Assembly: GCA_963714995.1 (NCBI GenBank)
Contig: CAVQQP010000001.1
Location: 1-64,000, forward strand
Direction of reading: 5' to 3'
Length of the DNA stretch: 64,000 nucleotides
From: Prado023 sp963714995
Lineage (GTDB): Bacteria; Actinomycetota; Actinomycetes; S36-B12; CAIYMF01
Shown: piece by piece, positions 54,921 to 64,000 of the stretch
How the letters are laid out: the number at the start of each line of letters is the position of its first letter
Numbering within the stretch: the stretch's first letter is position 1
Made by a program: the position numbers and the translations under genes
Notes under the pieces: model-generated
The model's database searches: none
What the model saw: only the letters and a program-made list of their open reading frames with translations
What the model was told of the DNA's origin: nothing

Positions 54921-55721
54921 TCAGCCCCAGGCCCACACCGTCGAGACGGCCAGCGGCGCTCCGGGCTGGACCATCTGGGGTGCGGTGTTCGGGCCGTCCG
55001 GGGGCCCCGACTGCGGCTCCACGCAGAACGCCTCCGCGAGCTCGTCGTAGACCACCGCGAAGGTGGTGTCGGCACTGATCTGCAGCGTCACCACGCCCGG
55101 CCAGGTGATCGTCATCGGCCACCGGACCCCGGTGAAGCAGTCGTCCCACGGCCCCGGGGGCACCGCCACCACCTCGCCGCTGGGGATGCCCGCGGCGTCG
55201 CGCAGGAGCATCCCCTCGGCCTCGAAGGCCAGCTCGGCGACCGCCCCGGACTCCAGGACCCGACGGAACCACGGGTGCCAGCCCACCGTCGCCGGGAACG
55301 GCGCACCGTCGGCGTGCACCTCGACCCGCTGCTCCAGGTGGTCGTCGGCCAGCCGGAGCTCCTGGACGACGCGACCGGGGAAGGGCCAGCGGGAGTCCAG
55401 CGCGCACTGGATCCGCACGTGCTCCCCGGAGACGTCGAGCACGTCCCACGGCCGGTCCATCACCAGGCCGTGACCGGCGTGCGGGTGGGTGCGGACCGTC
55501 GGCAGCGCGTGCTCCACACCGGCGACGCGCAGCACGCCGTCGCGGATCCGACCGGCCCACGGGGCCATCAGGAACGACCCGTGCTCGAGGACCCCCGTCC
55601 CGACCGATCCGAGCAGCTCGACGCCGGCGACGTGCAGCGAGGTGATCCGGCCACCGTCGCCGGGATCGACGTCAACCCGGGCATCCCCAGAACGCAGCGT
55701 GATGACGGGTCCGACACTCAT
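54921..55721 (-). CDS. Aldose 1-epimerase family protein
   Basis: The 266-residue protein matches the galactose mutarotase fold: GSFLMAPWAGRIRDG, THPHAGHGLVMDRPWDV with the conserved His, FPATVGWHPWFRR with the catalytic His, and the C-terminal CVEPQSGPPDGPN with the catalytic Glu. It interconverts alpha and beta anomers of hexoses or related sugars. The ATG at 55721 follows GGGAGGAG. It lies between a PIG-L-like gene and pepO on the same strand, with no sugar operon around it. Confidence 0.88.
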   Translation of the reverse strand: MSVGPVITLRSGDARVDVDPGDGGRITSLHVAGVELLGSVGTGVLEHGSFLMAPWAGRIRDGVLRVAGVEHALPTVRTHPHAGHGLVMDRPWDVLDVSGEHVRIQCALDSRWPFPGRVVQELRLADDHLEQRVEVHADGAPFPATVGWHPWFRRVLESGAVAELAFEAEGMLLRDAAGIPSGEVVAVPPGPWDDCFTGVRWPMTITWPGVVTLQISADTTFAVVYDELAEAFCVEPQSGPPDGPNTAPQMVQPGAPLAVSTVWAWG

Positions 55722-55797
55722 CGACGCTCCTCCCAGCGGGCGACGCCCTGAACCAGACGCTAGCGGTCCGGAGCCCCTGTGGCGGGACCGGGCAGCG

Positions 55798-57765
55798 CTA
55801 CCAGATCACCACGCGGTCGGACTCGTCGCGCCACATCCCGTCGCCGGGCCGGACGTCGAAGGCCTGATGGAACTCCGTGAGGTTGCTCACGATGTTGCAG
55901 CGGAACTCGTCCGGCGAGTGCGGGTCGATCGCGAGCAGCTGGATCGCCCGGGCCTCACGGTGCTTGGTCCGCCACGCCTGGGCCCAGCCGAGGAAGAAGC
56001 GCTGCTCGCCGGTCAGGCCGTCGATCACCGGGGCGGGCTCGCCGGCCAGGCTGAGCCGGTAGGCCTCGAAGGCGACCGCCACGCCACCCAGGTCGCCGAT
56101 GTTCTCCCCGACGGTCAGCGCCCCGTTGACGCCGTTGCCCGCGGGCAGGCTCCGGGGGACGAGCCCGTCGAACTGCGCGATCAGGCGACCGGCGAGCTCG
56201 TCGAAGCGCGCGCGGTCCTCCTCGGTCCACCAGTCGACGAGGTTCCCCGCGCCGTCGTAGCGCGAGCCCTGGTCGTCGAAGCCGTGGCCGATCTCATGGC
56301 CGATGACGGCACCGATCGCGCCGTAGTTCACCGCGTCATCGGCCGCCATGTCGAAGAACGGCGGCTGCAGGATCGCGGCCGGGAAGACGATCTCGTTCAT
56401 GCCCGGGTTGTAGTAGGCGTTGACGGTCTGCGGGGTCATGAACCACTCGAGCCGGTCGACCGGGCCGCCGAGCTTGGCCCACTGGAGACGTGCCTCGAAC
56501 AGCGACGCCCGTCGGACGTTGCCGATGAGGTCGACCGCCGAGATCTCCAGGGACTCGTAGTCGCGCCACTTGTCCGGGTAGCCGATCTTGGGGGTGAACG
56601 CCTCGAGCTTCTCCAGCGCCCGCTTCCGCGTGTCGGGGCTCATCCACTCCAGGACCTCGAGGCGGGACCGGTAGGCAGCCACGAGGTTGTCCACCAGCTC
56701 GACCATCCGCGCCTTGGCCTCGGGCGGGAAGTGCTGCCCGACGTACAGCTCGCCGACCGCCTCGCCGAGCGAGCCCTCGACGAGCCCGACCCCGCGCTTC
56801 CAGCGCTCGCGCAGCTGGGGCGCGCCACTGAGGGTGGTGCCGTAGAAGTCGAAGTTGGCCTGCACGATCTCGGAGTCCAGCAGCGACGCGCCGTTGCGCA
56901 CCACCGACCACGCCAGCCAGTCGCGCCACGCCTCCAGCGGCTGCTCGGCCAGCAGGCCGGGGATCGACTCGACGTAGCTGGGCTGGCGCACGACGACCTC
57001 GTCGATGTGCTCCATGGGGGCGCTGAGCTCCGCGAGCCACTCGCGCACGCCGAACCCGTCGATGAACGCGGGGACGTCGGCCAGCGTGCGGCGGTTGTAC
57101 GACTTCAGGGCGTCGCGGGTGTCGACGTTGTTCCAGTGCCGGTCGGCGATGGCCGTCTCGAGCACCATGATCCGCTGCGCGGCAGCCTGGGCAGCGGGCT
57201 CGTCGGGCGCCCACCCGCCCAGGAGCAGCATGCGCGCGATGTGGGCCACGTACGCCTCACGGATGGCTGCGAACGACTCCTGGTGGTAGTACGACTCGTC
57301 GGGCAGCCCCAGGCCCGCCTGGGTGAGGTAGACGATGTACCGGCTCGAGTCGTGGGCGTCGGTGTTGACGTACGGCGCCAGGAATCCCCCGACCGCGCCC
57401 TGCAGCTGGAGTCGGGCCATCTGTGCGAGCAGCCCCGCGAGGTCGGTGACGGCGCGGATGTCGGCGAGGTCCGCCTCGAGCGGCCCGCGCCCCCGGGTCT
57501 CGACGGCCTCCTCGTCCATGAACGAGGCGTAGAGGTCGCCGACCTTGGCCCCGAGCGTGCCCGGCGCGGAGTCGGCGGCCGCCGACTCGATGATCGTGCG
57601 GACATCGGCCTCGGCCGCATCCCGCAGGGCGTGGAACGCCCCGTCGGAGGGTCGGTCGGCCGGGATCTCGTGCTCAGCCAGCCAGCGGCCGTTGAGGTGG
57701 CCGAACAGGTCGTCCTGGACGCGGATGGACTCGTCGATGTGCTGCATGTCGATGCCGGAGGGCAT
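55798..57765 (-). CDS. pepO: M13-family zinc metalloendopeptidase (neprilysin/PepO type)
   Basis: The 655-residue enzyme has the M13 N-terminal helical domain (VQDDLFGHLNGRWLAEHEIP, ESYYHQESF) and the catalytic domain with NPGMNEIVFPAAILQPPFF, VIGHEIGHGFDDQG (HExxH), GENIGDLGG (third zinc ligand Glu) and the C-terminal RVVIW replacing the usual CxVW. It has no signal peptide, so it is cytoplasmic, as bacterial PepO often is. It cleaves peptides of limited size. AGGAG lies 7 nt upstream of the ATG at 57765. It is divergent from the AlkD-like gene across a family G repeat. Confidence 0.95.
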   Translation of the reverse strand: MPSGIDMQHIDESIRVQDDLFGHLNGRWLAEHEIPADRPSDGAFHALRDAAEADVRTIIESAAADSAPGTLGAKVGDLYASFMDEEAVETRGRGPLEADLADIRAVTDLAGLLAQMARLQLQGAVGGFLAPYVNTDAHDSSRYIVYLTQAGLGLPDESYYHQESFAAIREAYVAHIARMLLLGGWAPDEPAAQAAAQRIMVLETAIADRHWNNVDTRDALKSYNRRTLADVPAFIDGFGVREWLAELSAPMEHIDEVVVRQPSYVESIPGLLAEQPLEAWRDWLAWSVVRNGASLLDSEIVQANFDFYGTTLSGAPQLRERWKRGVGLVEGSLGEAVGELYVGQHFPPEAKARMVELVDNLVAAYRSRLEVLEWMSPDTRKRALEKLEAFTPKIGYPDKWRDYESLEISAVDLIGNVRRASLFEARLQWAKLGGPVDRLEWFMTPQTVNAYYNPGMNEIVFPAAILQPPFFDMAADDAVNYGAIGAVIGHEIGHGFDDQGSRYDGAGNLVDWWTEEDRARFDELAGRLIAQFDGLVPRSLPAGNGVNGALTVGENIGDLGGVAVAFEAYRLSLAGEPAPVIDGLTGEQRFFLGWAQAWRTKHREARAIQLLAIDPHSPDEFRCNIVSNLTEFHQAFDVRPGDGMWRDESDRVVIW

Positions 57766-57934
57766 GTCGGCTCCTGTGCTGGTGCGGTTCGGGTGCCCGA
57801 TCGGGGCACCGCGGTCAGGAGGGGAGTCTGCCACTGCCGACCGGCACGGGCATGACGGCGCCCGGCGGTGGCCGGGGGCCGCGAGCCGCACCTCGGCGGC
57901 CGGGAGGCCGCGAGCCGGCAGCCGCGGGCCGCCA

Positions 57935-58101
57935 CCGCACACGAATCGAACCGATAGGGGCGCCGGTCTCGGGGCCGCTACCTCCACCGCGCACGAAGTG
58001 AGCGTTCTGGGGCTTACGCGACCGCGCATTCGGTTCATTTCGTGCGCAGTCACCGTCGGAGCCGGGAGGACCGAGGCTGTAACGGTTCACTTCATGTGCG
58101 A
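57935..58101. repeat. Family G intergenic repeat (F-F-R-R) in a divergent gap
   Basis: Forward units CCGCACACGAATCGAACCG (57935-57953) and CCGCGCACGAAGTGAGCGTT (57987-58006) are followed by inverted units CGGTTCATTTCGTGCGC (58031-58047) and CGGTTCACTTCATGTGCGA (58083-58101). The consensus is GCGCACGAAGTGAACCG. The gap also contains GGCCGCGAGCCG twice (about 57875-57920). Confidence 0.75.
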
Positions 58102-58139
58102 TGGGCGTTGGGGCCACGGTCGGTGGCAGCATCGGGGCC

Positions 58140-58879
58140 GTGAGCGACCCAGACGAGGTGAGTCCCGCCGAGGCGAGCGGCACGGCCAGCACGGGCGGTG
58201 TCGCCGACCGGGGCGCGGTGCAGCGCACGTCGTCCGGCCGATGCTGGAGGCCGTCGCCGACCCGGGGCGGGCACCGGCGATGGAGAAGTACATGAAGGGG
58301 ATCGCGCCCTTCCTTGGGGTGAGCACCCCGGCGCGCCGCGCGGCGACTCGGGACTGGATCCGCGGCTTCGACCCCGGCCCGGACGCCGCCGAGCTGCTGG
58401 CCACCGCCCGTGAGCTCGTCACCGAGCCGGAGCGTGAGTTCGCCTACGTCGCGATCGACCTCGTCGCACGCCATGCACGCGCCCTGCCGGAGTCGAGCCT
58501 GCTGGCCCTGCGCGACCTCGCCCTCGAGCGACCCTGGTGGGACACGGTGGACGCCTGGTCGACGCTCATCGGAAGGGTGGGCCTGCGGCACCGGTCGTGG
58601 GATCACCAGGTCGCCGGATGGGCGGTCGACGAGCGACTCTGGGTGCGCCGGATCGCCCTGGTGTTCCAGGTCGGGCGTCGCGACGCGGTCGACCTCGAGC
58701 TGCTGTTCGCCGCGTGCGAGGCGAACCTCGCCGACCGCGACTTCTTCATGCGCAAGGGGATCGGCTGGGGCCTGCGGGATGCGGCCCGGACGCACCCGGA
58801 CGAGGTCCGCGCCTTCGTCGCCGCGCACCGTGCCCAGATGTCCGGACTGTCGATCCGCGAGGCCACCAAGCACCTGTGA
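58140..58879 (+). CDS. AlkD-type HEAT-like DNA alkylation repair protein (one frameshift near 58228)
   Basis: The product after the shift reads VRPMLEAVADPGRAPAMEKYMKGIAPFLGV, then helical repeats including WWDTVDAWSTLIGRVGLRH, WAVDERLWVRRIALVFQVGRRD and DRDFFMRKGIGWGLRDAARTHPDEV, the pattern of AlkD HEAT-like glycosylases with the catalytic-Asp strand (WWDTVD) and DNA-binding WVRR. The proposed N-terminus (SDPDEVSPAEASGTAS, GTG at 58140) is in another frame; one missing base near 58228 joins them. The corrected length is about 246 residues. These enzymes excise alkylated purines such as N3- or N7-alkyl adducts. An ATG at 58101 is an alternative start. Confidence 0.82.
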
Positions 58880-59105
58880 CGGCCAAGGCGCCGCCGCACC
58901 GGCCACGCCGCTCGTCAGCGTGCACCGACCGTTCGTCGCGCCCCGGATCGACCTCTGGTCGACCCCCACCGCCCGCTCACCGCAGGCGGGTCCGCAGCTG
59001 TTCCCAACCGCTCCTCGACGGCCCTACGTTCACGCCCACCCCACACGGGCAGCAGGAACGCCCGGACCGCCTGGTCCGGCGAGGCACACTCCAGGAGGCA
59101 GCACG

Positions 59106-59483
59106 ATGACCAGTGATCTGCAGGGCCCCCCGCGTCAGGGGCCACCGACACCGGGGACGGGCGGCGTCCCGGATCCCGAGGCCTACTCCCGCGCCCAGAC
59201 GAGCCCCCAGTTCGTCGAGCTGCGCCGGCGCTACCGCGGGTTCGCGTTCCCGATGACCGTGGCGTTCCTCGTCTGGTACTTCATGTTCGTCCTCGCCGCG
59301 GTGTTCGCACCGGAGTGGATGGCCACCCCGGTCTGGGGGAACATCAACATCGGCATCATCTTCGGCCTGCTGCAGTTCGTCTCGACCGGGCTGATCACCT
59401 TCCTGTACGTCCGCCACGCCAACAACCGCCTCGATCCGCTGGCGACCGAGATCCGTGACGAGATGGAGGGCTACGCCGCATGA
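59106..59483 (+). CDS. DUF485 membrane protein, ActP partner
   Basis: The 125-residue protein has two membrane helices in the DUF485 pattern (FAFPMTVAFLVWYFMFVLAAVFAPEWM and NIGIIFGLLQFVSTGLITFLYVRHANNRLDP). A Pro/Gly-rich N-terminal tail of about 45 residues precedes them. AGGAGG lies 9 nt upstream of the ATG. Its stop overlaps the actP ATG (ATGA), the classic DUF485-ActP arrangement; the small protein is probably a stability or assembly partner of the acetate transporter. Confidence 0.92.
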   Translation: MTSDLQGPPRQGPPTPGTGGVPDPEAYSRAQTSPQFVELRRRYRGFAFPMTVAFLVWYFMFVLAAVFAPEWMATPVWGNINIGIIFGLLQFVSTGLITFLYVRHANNRLDPLATEIRDEMEGYAA

Positions 59484-61135
59484 TCACCACCCTGGTCCGC
59501 ACCGCCGACTCGGCCACCACGACGACGGCCGGCAGCCCGCTGGTCAACATGGCGATCTTCCTGGCGTTCGTCGCCGGCACGATGATCATCGTCATCCGGG
59601 CGTCGAAGTCCAACACGACGGCGACCGACTACTACACCGGCGGCCGGTCGTTCACCGGCGGCCAGAACGGCACCGCGATCGCCGGCGACTACCTGTCCGC
59701 CGCGAGCTTCCTGGGCATCACCGGCGCCATCGCGCTGACCGGGTTCGACGGCTTCCTCTACTCCGTCGGGTTCCTCGTCGCCTGGCTGGTCGCCCTGCTG
59801 CTCGTCGCCGAGCTGCTGCGCAACACCGGCAAGTTCACGATGGCCGACGTGCTGGCCTTCCGGATGCGCCAGCGCCCCGTGCGCACGGCCGCCGCGATCT
59901 CCACGCTGGCCGTCTCGTTCTTCTACCTGCTGGCCCAGATGGCCGGCGCCGGCGGGCTGGTCAGCCTGCTGATGGGCATCACCGGCAACGTCGGGCAGTC
60001 GATCACGATCGCCGTCGTCGGCGTGCTGATGATCGTCTACGTGCTGGTCGGCGGGATGAAGGGCACGACCTGGGTGCAGATCATCAAGGCCGTGCTGCTG
60101 ATCGCCGGAGCCGCGCTGATGACCTTCTGGGTCCTGAGCAAGTACGGCTTCAGCCTCTCCAACGTGATGGGCGCCGCCGCGGACGCCAGCCCGCTGGGCG
60201 ACAAGCTGCTCGAGCCCGGCGCCAAGTACGGCAAGACCACGCTGACCAAGATCGACTTCATCTCGCTGTCGATGGCGCTGGTCCTGGGCACCGCCGGCCT
60301 GCCGCACGTGCTCATGCGCTTCTACACCGTCCCCACCTCGAAGGACGCACGCAAGTCGGTGGTCTGGGCGATCAGCCTGATCGGGATGTTCTACCTGTTC
60401 AGCCTCGTGCTCGGGTTCGGCGCGGCAGCGCTGGTCGGTCCCGAGACGATCGCCTCCGCCCCGGGCGGGCCGAACTCGGCGGCACCGCTGCTGGCCTACG
60501 AGCTCGGCGGCACGCTGCTCCTGGGCTTCATCTCCGCGGTGGCCTTCGCGACCATCCTCGCCGTGGTGGCCGGCCTGACGATCACCGCCAGCGCGTCGTT
60601 CGCCCACGACGTGTACGCCAGCGTCATCAAGCGCGGCAACGTGTCGGCGGACAAGGAGGTCCGGGTCGCCCGGATCGCAGCCGTGGTGATCGGCCTGTTC
60701 GCGATCGTCGGCGGCATCCTGGCCAAGGACCAGAACATCGCGTTCCTGGTGGCGCTGGCCTTCGCGGTGGCGGCCTCGGCCAACCTCCCGACGATCCTGT
60801 ACTCGCTGTTCTGGCGGAACTTCACCACCCGCGGCGCGCTGTGGAGCATCTACGGCGGGCTCATCGCCTCCATCGGACTGATCATCTTCTCGCCGGTCGT
60901 CTCGGGCAAGCCGGTCATCGAGGCCACGGGCAAGAGCCCGTCGATGCTGCAGGGCGTGGACTTCTCCTGGTTCCCGCTGGACAACCCGGGGCTCATCTCG
61001 ATCCCGCTGGCCTTCTTCCTCGGCTGGCTGGGCTCGGTCACCGACAAGGAGAAGCCCAACGTGGCCAAGTACGCCGAGATGGAGGTCCGCTCCCTGACCG
61101 GGGCCGGCGCCGAGAAGTCCGTCTCGGTGCACTGA
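59480..61135 (+). CDS. actP: Acetate/cation symporter of the solute:sodium symporter family
   Basis: The 551-residue protein has about 13 membrane helices and the SSS-family ActP signature: ATDYYTGGRSFTGGQNGTAIAGDYLSAASFLGITG, AQMAGAGGLVSLLMGI, GGMKGTTWVQIIKA and GTAGLPHVLMRFYTV. It imports acetate, and related short carboxylates, with sodium or protons. The ATG overlaps the DUF485 stop. acs follows 110 nt downstream, so uptake and activation of acetate are encoded together. There is a GTA-rich stretch but no clear terminator before acs. Confidence 0.94.
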   Translation: MITTLVRTADSATTTTAGSPLVNMAIFLAFVAGTMIIVIRASKSNTTATDYYTGGRSFTGGQNGTAIAGDYLSAASFLGITGAIALTGFDGFLYSVGFLVAWLVALLLVAELLRNTGKFTMADVLAFRMRQRPVRTAAAISTLAVSFFYLLAQMAGAGGLVSLLMGITGNVGQSITIAVVGVLMIVYVLVGGMKGTTWVQIIKAVLLIAGAALMTFWVLSKYGFSLSNVMGAAADASPLGDKLLEPGAKYGKTTLTKIDFISLSMALVLGTAGLPHVLMRFYTVPTSKDARKSVVWAISLIGMFYLFSLVLGFGAAALVGPETIASAPGGPNSAAPLLAYELGGTLLLGFISAVAFATILAVVAGLTITASASFAHDVYASVIKRGNVSADKEVRVARIAAVVIGLFAIVGGILAKDQNIAFLVALAFAVAASANLPTILYSLFWRNFTTRGALWSIYGGLIASIGLIIFSPVVSGKPVIEATGKSPSMLQGVDFSWFPLDNPGLISIPLAFFLGWLGSVTDKEKPNVAKYAEMEVRSLTGAGAEKSVSVH

Positions 61136-61245
61136 CCCGCACACTGCCGTCCGGGCGCCGGCGAGCCTGCTGCCCCGGCGTCCGGACGGTCCCCACCCAC
61201 TCCGCACAGCCCGCACCACCACCGACCCGAAACCAGGAGCCTCGA

Positions 61246-63207
<1,962 letters not shown>

Positions 63208-63223
63208 TCCCGGGCCCCGCCGC

Positions 63224-63270
63224 GCTGTGTCATCGATCGTGCACCGTGATGGCCGGATCCATGACACAGC
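63224..63270. terminator. Hairpin between acs and the sensor kinase
   Basis: GCTGTGTCAT (63224-63233) and its exact inverse ATGACACAGC (63261-63270) flank a loop that itself contains GATC pairs, allowing about 14 bp with one mismatch. It probably terminates acs transcription. Confidence 0.6.
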
Positions 63271-63283
63271 AGGTGCCGGCCGA

Positions 63284-63289
63284 TAGCGT
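63284..63289 (+). promoter_or_regulatory. -10 box of the LytS-type kinase gene (leaderless layout)
   Basis: TAGCGT ends 7 nt before the GTG at 63297. Confidence 0.45.
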
Positions 63290-63296
63290 GCGCGAC

Positions 63297-64000
63297 GTGG
63301 GTGACTGGGTGCTCGCGGTGGCGGCGATCGCCGGGGCAATCGTCCTCGGCGTCATCGTCGCGCGCGCGGTGCGTGGTCGGGCCCAGCTCGGGTCCGAGGG
63401 CGACATGGCCACCTACCGGACCCTGCACCTGGCCAGCCTGGCCGCCCCCGCCCTGCGCGGCGGGCTCACCGCACCAGGCGCGCAGCGCTCAGCCAAGCAC
63501 CTGCGCACCCTGCTGGGCGTCGAGGCGCTGGCGATCACCGATCGGGACGAGCTGCTGGCATGGGAGGGCCTGGGCGAGCGCCACGGGGAGGCCGCCGTCG
63601 CGCACGCGAGCATGGCCCTGGGGTCGGGGACGAGCGTGGTGCTGACCTCCGGCCAGGTCCGGGAGGTCTCGGAGATCCTGCGCAGCGGGGTGGCAGCGCC
63701 CCTGACCTCCGAGGACATCGTGATCGGGGCCCTGGTGGCCTACTCGTCGCAGCCCGCGGGGCCGGCGCTGGTCCGTGCGGTGGAGGAGGTGGCGGCGTTC
63801 GCCTCGGGGCAGCTCGACCTCGCCGAGCTCGACCGCACCCGGGCGCGCTCGGCGGAGGCAGAGGTCCGCGTGCTGCGCGCGCAGATCTCCCCGCACTTCA
63901 TCTACAACTCCCTGACGGCCATCGCCTCGTTCGTGCGCACCGACCCGGACCGGGCCCGGGACCTGCTGCTGGACTTCGCCGACTTCACCCGGTACAGCTT
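63297..64000 (+). CDS. LytS-type sensor histidine kinase (partial; runs off the window)
   Basis: The visible 234 residues comprise an N-terminal membrane helix (WVLAVAAIAGAIVLGVIVARAV) and a GAF-like sensory region. This is followed by the start of the His_kinase domain with LRAQISPHFIYNSLTAIASFVRTDPDRARDLLLDFADFTRYSF, where the phosphorylated His is in SPHFIYNS. This is the LytS/YehU class, which works with LytTR response regulators. Its position after actP-acs matches actinobacterial clusters in which a LytS-LytTR pair controls acetate transport, but that link is inferred. The GTG at 63297 has a TAGCGT box 7 nt upstream. The gene continues past the end of the window. Confidence 0.85.
   Translation, partial: MGDWVLAVAAIAGAIVLGVIVARAVRGRAQLGSEGDMATYRTLHLASLAAPALRGGLTAPGAQRSAKHLRTLLGVEALAITDRDELLAWEGLGERHGEAAVAHASMALGSGTSVVLTSGQVREVSEILRSGVAAPLTSEDIVIGALVAYSSQPAGPALVRAVEEVAAFASGQLDLAELDRTRARSAEAEVRVLRAQISPHFIYNSLTAIASFVRTDPDRARDLLLDFADFTRYS

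Overview
The window is chromosomal DNA of a very GC-rich actinobacterium (Actinomycetota). The evidence is mshB (mycothiol biosynthesis), polyphosphate glucokinase, the DUF3107 / ferritin-like / DEAD-helicase block, DUF3117, a dap block beside a 7Fe ferredoxin, and many starts preceded at 6-8 nt by a TANNNT box, which is the leaderless-mRNA layout common in this phylum. I cannot name a genus. No tRNA, rRNA, CRISPR array, prophage or insertion sequence was found.

Layout. 0-6.5 kb: TetR regulator, DUF3107, ferritin-like protein, DEAD-box helicase, ParA with a zinc-ribbon partner, alpha/beta hydrolase and an anti-sigma-type ATPase. 6.7-12.7 kb: DUF2332 protein, an acyl-CoA dehydrogenase, a CDF metal exporter, and an overlapping pair resembling malyl-CoA lyase and malyl-CoA thioesterase; together these suggest part of an ethylmalonyl-CoA pathway. 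12.8-30.5 kb: EamA transporter, MgtE-N/CBS protein, DUF1003, glycogen phosphorylase, a secreted clan-A-like glycosidase, Mrp, GAP-family protein, TatB, HtrA protease, O-methyltransferase, PepA, DUF3117, SRPBCC, DivIVA-like, LOG-family and YceI proteins. 30.7-39.5 kb: dapE, dapD, DUF6113, flavin reductase, VanW, fdxA, dapC, a VOC protein and gltA. 39.6-45.6 kb: an FtsH-like membrane ATPase/protease, ppgK, a TPM-family remnant, a lipoprotein and mshB. 45.7-51.8 kb: a five-gene peptide ABC transporter riddled with frameshifts. 51.9-57.8 kb: typA, a PIG-L-like protein with a degenerate active site, an aldose epimerase and an M13 endopeptidase. 58-64 kb: an AlkD-like protein, DUF485-actP-acs for acetate uptake and activation, and the start of a LytS-type sensor kinase.

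The most unusual signal is intergenic. At least a dozen gaps carry short repeats from several unrelated sequence families (called A, B, C, D and G here, plus simple hairpins). Several share one architecture: two direct copies of a roughly 12-24-nt unit followed by two inverted copies (forward, forward, reverse, reverse), so they can form nested hairpins. They occur in convergent, codirectional and divergent gaps, so they are not only terminators.

Quality caveat. Many conserved genes (gltA, acs, mrp, the DEAD helicase, the VanW gene, the peptide transporter) carry single-base indels, usually one extra G or C, and one gene carries a 10-bp tandem duplication. The pattern looks like consensus error rather than gene decay, and coordinates of those genes are given for the inferred full-length product. 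Family assignments rest on motifs and remembered family sequences; no database search was run.
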